Shown piece by piece: positions 59,234 through 64,000 of a stretch of 64,000 bases of DNA. Where the stretch lies: the NCBI RefSeq assembly GCF_003207815.1, contig NZ_NKTX01000004.1:1-64000 (forward strand). The letters run 5' to 3'. The notes beneath the pieces were generated by a model. That model searched no databases. It had not been told where the DNA came from and saw only the letters and a program-made list of their open reading frames with translations. The position numbers and the translations under genes were made by a program. Each line of letters starts with the position of its first letter. Position 1 is the stretch's first letter. This stretch comes from Komagataeibacter oboediens. GTDB taxonomy: Bacteria; Pseudomonadota; Alphaproteobacteria; Acetobacterales; Acetobacteraceae.

Positions 59234-59860
59234 TTAGTCTCCAACACCCTGCATGTCGTCTTCCTCCACCGCGCGGATCAATGCCTGCCCTCGGGTAATG
59301 TCGGTTATGCGGGTGCGGACCTCCGCCTCCCGTGCCGCGGGCAGGGTGATCTGCATGCCGACCCCCTGCGCGCCGAAATCCTCGCCCACGATCTGGCAGT
59401 CCATGCTTTCCAATCGCGCGCGCAGCAGGGCATGGTCGGAAAAACCGCAGGTGAAAGTCAGGGACACCATTTCCACGATCGGAATGCGGTCAGCCGTGCG
59501 CAGGCATTCCGCAGCCGTCCCGCCATAGGCCCGCACCAGACCGCCTGCACCCAGCTTGGTGCCGCCAAACCACCGCGTGACCACAACCACGGTGCGGTCA
59601 AAGCCCTGCCCTTCGATCACCTGCAGGATGGGGCGGCCCGCCGTGCCGCCGGGTTCGCCCGCGTCATCGCTGCGATAGGTCTGGCCGATCAGGTAGGCCC
59701 AGCAGTTGTGGGTGGCGTCGGGATCGCTGACGGATGCAATGAATTCCATGGCGTCCGCAGGGGTGGAGGCGGGTGCCGCCTGCGCCAGGAAGATGCTTTT
59801 CTTTACCTCCCGCTCCAGCATGACGGGTTCGCGCAGCATGAAGCGTTCGGGGGTACTCAC
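59234..59860 (-). CDS. YigZ/IMPACT-family protein
   Basis: A 208-residue protein of the IMPACT (UPF0029) family. The central THNCWAYLIG, DDAGEPGGTAGRPILQVIEG and VTRWFGGTKLGAGGLVRAYG motifs are complete, and a small C-terminal ferredoxin-like DUF1949-type domain follows. YigZ-like proteins have been linked to translation regulation and peptidase activity, neither certain. The start overlaps the radA stop by four bases. Confidence 0.9.
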   Translation of the reverse strand: MSTPERFMLREPVMLEREVKKSIFLAQAAPASTPADAMEFIASVSDPDATHNCWAYLIGQTYRSDDAGEPGGTAGRPILQVIEGQGFDRTVVVVTRWFGGTKLGAGGLVRAYGGTAAECLRTADRIPIVEMVSLTFTCGFSDHALLRARLESMDCQIVGEDFGAQGVGMQITLPAAREAEVRTRITDITRGQALIRAVEEDDMQGVGD

Positions 59861-61263
59861 CCGGCCGTCTCCTCCATGGCGCCCGTAAACAGGCTGACCA
59901 GATCACCCAGATGACCGATTTCCTGTATGCCCAGCCCATCCGGGGCGGAGGGCTTGCGGTTACCACGTGCAATACGGCGCGGCAGGAAGGCCTGCTCGAA
60001 TCCCAGCTTGTGGGCTTCCTTCAGGCGTGTATCAGGCTGCGAGACCTGACGGATCTCGCCTGACAGGCCGACCTCACCAAAATAGACCGAGCCCGCGCTG
60101 GTAGGCTGCCCGGTCGCGGCAGAAACAAGGGCGGCGGCCACCGCCATGTCGGCCGCAGGTTCCCCCACCCGCAGGCCGCCTGCGATATTAAGGTGGACAT
60201 CCATGGTGTTGAGCTTGATGCCACACCGCGCTTCCAGCACGGCCAGCAGCATGTTCAGCCGCCCCGTATCCCACCCCACGACCGCGCGCCGCGCGCCACC
60301 ATCCCCAGCCTTGGGAGACAGCAGGGCCTGTACCTCCAGCAGCACGGGGCGCGTGCCCTCCATGCCCGCAAACACGGCGGAGCCCGCGATATGCCCGCGC
60401 CGTTCAGCCAGAAACAGGGCTGAAGGGTTGGGTACTTCCTCCAGTCCCTGATCGGTCATGGCGAACACGCCGATTTCGTCAGTCGCGCCAAAACGGTTCT
60501 TGGCCGCGCGCAGGATGCGGAACTGGTGCCCACGGTCGCCTTCAAAATACATGACCGCATCGACCATGTGTTCCAGCACGCGGGGACCGGCCAGCGCCCC
60601 TTCCTTGGTGACATGCCCCACCAGGATCAGGCTGAAGCCACGCTGCTTGGCCAGGCGGATCAGTTCAAATGCGCAGGCACGGACCTGGCTTACGGTACCC
60701 GGCGCGCTTTCCACCGTTTCCATCCACATGGTCTGGATGGAATCGATCACGACCAGCGCCAGATCCTTTTCCGCATCCAGCGTTGCGACAATATCAGCCA
60801 CGTTGATGGCGGCGGCCAGTTCCAGCGTCGGCGCTTCCAGCCCCAGCCTGCGCGCACGCAGGCGGATCTGGTCCACCGCTTCCTCGCCCGATATGTACAT
60901 GACCTTGCGCCCTGCACGGGCCAGCGCGCATGCGCCCTGCAGCAGCAGCGTCGACTTGCCGATACCCGGGTCGCCACCCACCAGTACGACGGATGCCGGA
61001 ACCAGCCCGCCGCCCAGCACGCGGTCCAGTTCCCCGATACGGGTCTCGATACGTGGCGGCGGCGGCGTGTCGCCCGCAAGGCCGACCAGATTGATGCGCG
61101 CGCCGGTACGCCTGCGGGCATTGGTGCCGCCGGTTGCGGTGGGTTCGACCGTTTCCTCGACTATGCTGTTCCATGCGCCGCAGGCATCGCACCGGCCCGA
61201 CCACTTGGGGAAGACCGCCCCGCAGGACTGACAGACAAAACGGTTAGCGGGCCGACGCGCCAT
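59857..61263 (-). CDS. radA: DNA repair protein RadA
   Basis: A 468-residue recombination factor that drives branch migration with RecA. The N-terminal zinc finger has C11, C14, C25 and C28. The RecA-like ATPase has Walker A GDPGIGKS at 97-104. The RadA-specific KNRFGATDEIGVF motif is present, as is a Lon-protease-like C-terminal domain from about 290. Full family length. Coupled to the yigZ-like gene by a four-base overlap. Confidence 0.96.
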   Translation of the reverse strand: MARRPANRFVCQSCGAVFPKWSGRCDACGAWNSIVEETVEPTATGGTNARRRTGARINLVGLAGDTPPPPRIETRIGELDRVLGGGLVPASVVLVGGDPGIGKSTLLLQGACALARAGRKVMYISGEEAVDQIRLRARRLGLEAPTLELAAAINVADIVATLDAEKDLALVVIDSIQTMWMETVESAPGTVSQVRACAFELIRLAKQRGFSLILVGHVTKEGALAGPRVLEHMVDAVMYFEGDRGHQFRILRAAKNRFGATDEIGVFAMTDQGLEEVPNPSALFLAERRGHIAGSAVFAGMEGTRPVLLEVQALLSPKAGDGGARRAVVGWDTGRLNMLLAVLEARCGIKLNTMDVHLNIAGGLRVGEPAADMAVAAALVSAATGQPTSAGSVYFGEVGLSGEIRQVSQPDTRLKEAHKLGFEQAFLPRRIARGNRKPSAPDGLGIQEIGHLGDLVSLFTGAMEETAG

Positions 61264-61357
61264 GATGGCTCCTTGGACAAGAACAGATCGTGTATATCAT
61301 ATATGGAACGACCGGCCGCAAAAGTCAGAGGGCGCGTGAAAAGCCCTGGCCAAACAG

Positions 61358-61448
61358 AAAAAGTTTTTGGTGACGCTTTTTTCAAAAAGCTTCAGAAGAA
61401 CACGGCCTTTAAAAAAAGGCGGCACCCGAAAACTTCTGTTTCCCTATC
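61358..61448 (+). repeat. dispersed double-hairpin repeat, copy G
   Basis: The clearest copy together with F: AAGTTTTTGGTGACGCTTTTTTCAAAAAGC (first hairpin about 61373-61390), GGCCTTTAAAAAAAGGCGGC (about 61403-61423), tail ACCCGAAAACTTCTGTTTCCC. It lies between mlaF and radA on the minus strand. Confidence 0.82.
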
Positions 61449-61450
61449 AA

Positions 61451-62248
61451 TCAGTTCCGCACATCAATCTTGATCGGTCCTTCGCGGCGACCATGGGTAA
61501 ACTGGTCCACCACCGGGTTGCCACTGTCGAACAGCCTTGATGGCAGCCCCTGCCAGATCAGCCTGCCCTCATACAGCATGCCGACCCGGTCCCCGATCCG
61601 CTGGGCGGAGGCCATGTCATGCGTAATGGCGATGGCGGTCGATCCCAGCTTGCGCACGCAGTCGGCAATGAGCCCGTCGATTACAGCCCCCATGATGGGG
61701 TCCAGTCCGGTTGTCGGTTCATCGAAGAACAGGATTTCAGGACGTGCCGCAATCGCACGCGCCAGTCCCACGCGTTTCTGCATGCCCCCCGACAGTTCGG
61801 ATGGCGACAGCGCGCCCACGGCGGGGTCCATGCCCACCTGTTCCAGCAGGGCACCCGCGCGTTCGCGGGCCTGCGCACGGGTAATGCGCGGGCCATGGCC
61901 CGCACGTGCGGCGGCGACAAGGCCGAACGTCACGTTTTCCCAGACACTCAGGCTGTCAAACAGCGCGCCATTCTGGAACAGCATGCCGATCCGGGCCATG
62001 TAGGGTTCACGCTGGCGAGGCGAAAGTGTCGTGACATCAACGCCATCAATCTCGATGGAGCCTGCATCGGGCGTGATCAGCCCCAGTATGCACCGCAGCA
62101 GCACAGACTTGCCCGTACCCGACCCGCCGATGACCACGAACGACGTGCCGCCCATGACATCAAGGTCCACCCCATCCAGCACCACCTTGGGGCCAAACGC
62201 CTTTTTCAGGCCGCGGATGCGGATCTTGGGTGTCTGTGTGTCTGTCAT
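61451..62248 (-). CDS. MlaF-like lipid-transport ABC ATPase
   Basis: A 265-residue ATPase of the Mla/Ttg2A type that powers phospholipid movement between membranes. Walker A GGSGTGKS is at 41-48, the Mla-typical LFQNGALFDSLSVWENV Q-loop region, the signature LSGGMQKR and Walker B ILFFDEPTTGLDP are all intact. I start at MTDTQTPKIRI, overlapping the mlaE stop in ATGA. The longer frame to 62506 lies inside mlaE. No mlaD gene follows. Confidence 0.93.
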   Translation of the reverse strand: MTDTQTPKIRIRGLKKAFGPKVVLDGVDLDVMGGTSFVVIGGSGTGKSVLLRCILGLITPDAGSIEIDGVDVTTLSPRQREPYMARIGMLFQNGALFDSLSVWENVTFGLVAAARAGHGPRITRAQARERAGALLEQVGMDPAVGALSPSELSGGMQKRVGLARAIAARPEILFFDEPTTGLDPIMGAVIDGLIADCVRKLGSTAIAITHDMASAQRIGDRVGMLYEGRLIWQGLPSRLFDSGNPVVDQFTHGRREGPIKIDVRN

Positions 62249-63042
62249 TGGGAAAAGAACACGTCCGTCAGAAGATAGTCGAATGTCAGCAACAGGATCG
62301 AGGCCGCAACCACGGCCGCCGTCGTCGCCGCCCCCACGCCTTCGGCCCCGCCCCGACTGTGATAGCCGTGATAGCAGCCCATAAGCGCGATCAGGAACCC
62401 GAAGATGGCCGCCTTCACCAGCCCCACCGTCACGTCCATGACCTTGAGCGAGGCAATCGTGGCCGTGATATAGGCGGAAGCCGAGAAATCCAGCTTCATC
62501 ACGCACACGGTAAACCCGCCCAGCACACCCAGTATGTCGGCCACCAGCACAAGGAACGGCAGCGCCAGCGTGCCCGCCACCAGCCGTGGCGTGACAAGAT
62601 ACTTGATGGGATTGGTGGACAGGGTGGTCAGCGCGTCAATCTGGTCAGTCACCCGCATGGTGCCGATTTCAGCCGACATGGCGGCCCCCACCCGGCCCGC
62701 CACCATCAACCCCGCCAGCACCGGCCCCAGTTCACGCGTGACCGCAAGGATGACAATCCCCGCAATGGCGTTCTGGGCATGGTACTGGGCAAAACCGGTA
62801 TAGGACTGGAGCGCGATCACCCCGCCCGAAAACAGCGCCGTCAGGGCCACGACCGGCAGCGAGAAATAGCCGATTTCAACCAGCGTACCCCACAGCGTGC
62901 GCCAGTAGAACGGGGGGCGGACCACATGCGACAGGGCAACGGCGGCAAACAGCGCCACCCGCCCCGCCATACGGACGATATCCAGAACGGCCCTGCCCAA
63001 TCCGGCAATAAAATCGAGTACGCCGTTCACGACGCCTCCCAC
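62245..63042 (-). CDS. MlaE-like lipid-transport permease
   Basis: A 265-residue permease with five or six membrane segments and the MlaE signatures TRELGPVLAGLMVAGRVGAAMSAEIGTM and TPRLVAGTLALPFL. It partners MlaF, which overlaps its stop by four bases. Probable role: maintenance of outer-membrane lipid asymmetry or sterol/hopanoid-like lipid transport. Confidence 0.93.
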   Translation of the reverse strand: MGGVVNGVLDFIAGLGRAVLDIVRMAGRVALFAAVALSHVVRPPFYWRTLWGTLVEIGYFSLPVVALTALFSGGVIALQSYTGFAQYHAQNAIAGIVILAVTRELGPVLAGLMVAGRVGAAMSAEIGTMRVTDQIDALTTLSTNPIKYLVTPRLVAGTLALPFLVLVADILGVLGGFTVCVMKLDFSASAYITATIASLKVMDVTVGLVKAAIFGFLIALMGCYHGYHSRGGAEGVGAATTAAVVAASILLLTFDYLLTDVFFSQ

Positions 63043-63160
63043 GCATGAGGGTGATCGCCAGACCGGATGACAGGTTCAGCAGACATATCCCTGCCGTAGC
63101 GCGGCAGGCCACCCACGTCAAAGCGAAAGCGCATGATGGACCACGACCACGCCCACGGGC

Positions 63161-64000
63161 CTACGGCGCGCCGGAGCCACCCAGGCGCCGGTTGCAGGCA
63201 TGGCGCCACATATTGCACGCCACCATGCAGCCCACGCCCGCCATGACCACCACCGCCAGCGGCGCGGGCGTGCGGAAGGCAACATGCCCCAGAATGAAGC
63301 CACTGGCCGCCGCAAGGGAAAACTGGATGGTGCCCATCAGTGCCGAAGCACTTCCCGCCTGATGGCCATGATGGGTCAACGCCAGCACCGTGGCGTTCGG
63401 CCCGATAAACCCGAGGCAGCCGGTAATGCTGCTGATCAGCACACAGACCAGCACGGGATGGGCAGGCCCCGCAACGCCCGCAAGCGACAGCGTCAGGCAT
63501 GCGGTCGCCGCCAGCAGGCAGCACGCAATGCCGCCATCAAGCAGCCGCGACAGGTCGATCCGGTGCACAAGGCTGCCGTTCATCTGCGCGCAGGCAATGA
63601 ATATCCCCGCATTCAGCCCGAAAAACACCCCGAACTGCGTAGGCGTGAACCCCAGCAGATGTTCGAACACCATGGGCGCGGAGGTGATGTAGGCAAACAT
63701 GACGAACGAGGAGAAACTGTTGATCAACGCACTGGACATGAACACCGGTTCACGCACCAGCCCGCCATAACGGGCGATCGTGCCGGTCAGGGAAAAGGCT
63801 ATGCGCCTGTCCACCGGCATGGTGTCGGGCATGGTAGCCAGTACCGTCACCAGACCTGCCGCACCATAGATGACCGCAATGATGAAAATCCACCGCCAGT
63901 GCCCCATCATCAGCACCAGGCTGCCCAGTGACGGTGCAAGGATGGGCATGACCCCGAACACCAGCATGAGCTGTGACATCATCCGCGCGCCGGCGGCCCC
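63161..64000 (-). CDS. Bcr/CflA-type MFS drug exporter, 5' end outside the window
   Basis: The C-terminal 279 codons of a major-facilitator protein; the frame is open to the window edge (residues GAAGAR before MMSQLMLVFG). The MPILAPSLGSLVLMMGHWRWIF segment is the Bcr/CflA pattern, with the conserved PxxGPxxGG-type region in altered form. About eight membrane segments are visible and the N-terminal third is missing. It probably exports a drug or small metabolite by proton antiport. Confidence 0.85.
   Translation of the reverse strand, partial: GAAGARMMSQLMLVFGVMPILAPSLGSLVLMMGHWRWIFIIAVIYGAAGLVTVLATMPDTMPVDRRIAFSLTGTIARYGGLVREPVFMSSALINSFSSFVMFAYITSAPMVFEHLLGFTPTQFGVFFGLNAGIFIACAQMNGSLVHRIDLSRLLDGGIACCLLAATACLTLSLAGVAGPAHPVLVCVLISSITGCLGFIGPNATVLALTHHGHQAGSASALMGTIQFSLAAASGFILGHVAFRTPAPLAVVVMAGVGCMVACNMWRHACNRRLGGSGAP

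Overview
The window reads as the chromosome of an acetic acid bacterium (Acetobacteraceae, most like Komagataeibacter/Gluconacetobacter). The evidence is high GC, an alphaproteobacterial style of gene content, a full hopanoid (squalene-hopene) gene set, a phosphoketolase plus acetate kinase operon, and a dispersed double-hairpin intergenic repeat that I associate with this group. The genus is inference; no rRNA is present to test it.

Layout. 0.3-10 kb (mostly minus strand): clpB, an aldo/keto reductase, a fumarylacetoacetate hydrolase-like protein, and the branched-chain amino acid run miaA-ilvB-ilvN-ilvC. 10-15 kb: serB, a CDF metal exporter, a nitrilase-family amidohydrolase overlapping NAD kinase, a YgjP-like metalloprotease and a YcgN-like cysteine cluster protein. 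15.2-17.8 kb: a three-gene cluster that looks like a polyamine-type ABC importer, but every ATPase motif is lost and the permease is only 161 residues. 17.9-22.2 kb: two small stress-type membrane proteins and a MarR-controlled tripartite efflux set (DUF1656, HlyD, NodT) without the usual FUSC inner-membrane pump.

22.5-26.5 kb: tRNA-Leu(UAA) followed by an integrase N-terminal remnant and two AT-rich genes, a multi-pass GT-C-like protein and a GtrB-like glycosyltransferase. This is probably a decayed genomic island carrying a surface-glycan modification cassette. 26.7-31.8 kb: an L,D-transpeptidase with a hexanucleotide microsatellite tail, and the ackA-xfp operon behind a consensus FNR box. 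32-41.5 kb: hopanoid operon hpnA-B-C-D-E-shc-hpnG (minus) with a divergent hpnL-like gene. 41.5-46.2 kb: tyrA, pyk, an SH3-domain protein, a DsrE-like protein and a ThiF/MoeB-like E1 enzyme.

46.3-51.1 kb: small hypothetical genes, a DcaP-like porin and an aquaporin-family channel with altered NPA boxes. 51.2-55 kb: FMN riboswitch and the riboflavin operon ribD-ribE-ribBA-ribH. 55-58.8 kb: a second hpnL-like gene and hpnN, the hopanoid RND exporter, closed by a strong terminator. 58.9-64 kb (minus): DUF3297, YigZ, RadA, MlaF, MlaE and a Bcr/CflA-type drug exporter cut by the window edge.

The genes connect around two themes: membrane and envelope physiology (hopanoid synthesis and transport, Mla lipid transport, efflux, porin, LD-crosslinking) and central metabolism suited to acetate and acid stress (phosphoketolase, acetate kinase, pyruvate kinase). 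The most unusual item is the catalytically dead-looking ABC cluster at 15-18 kb.
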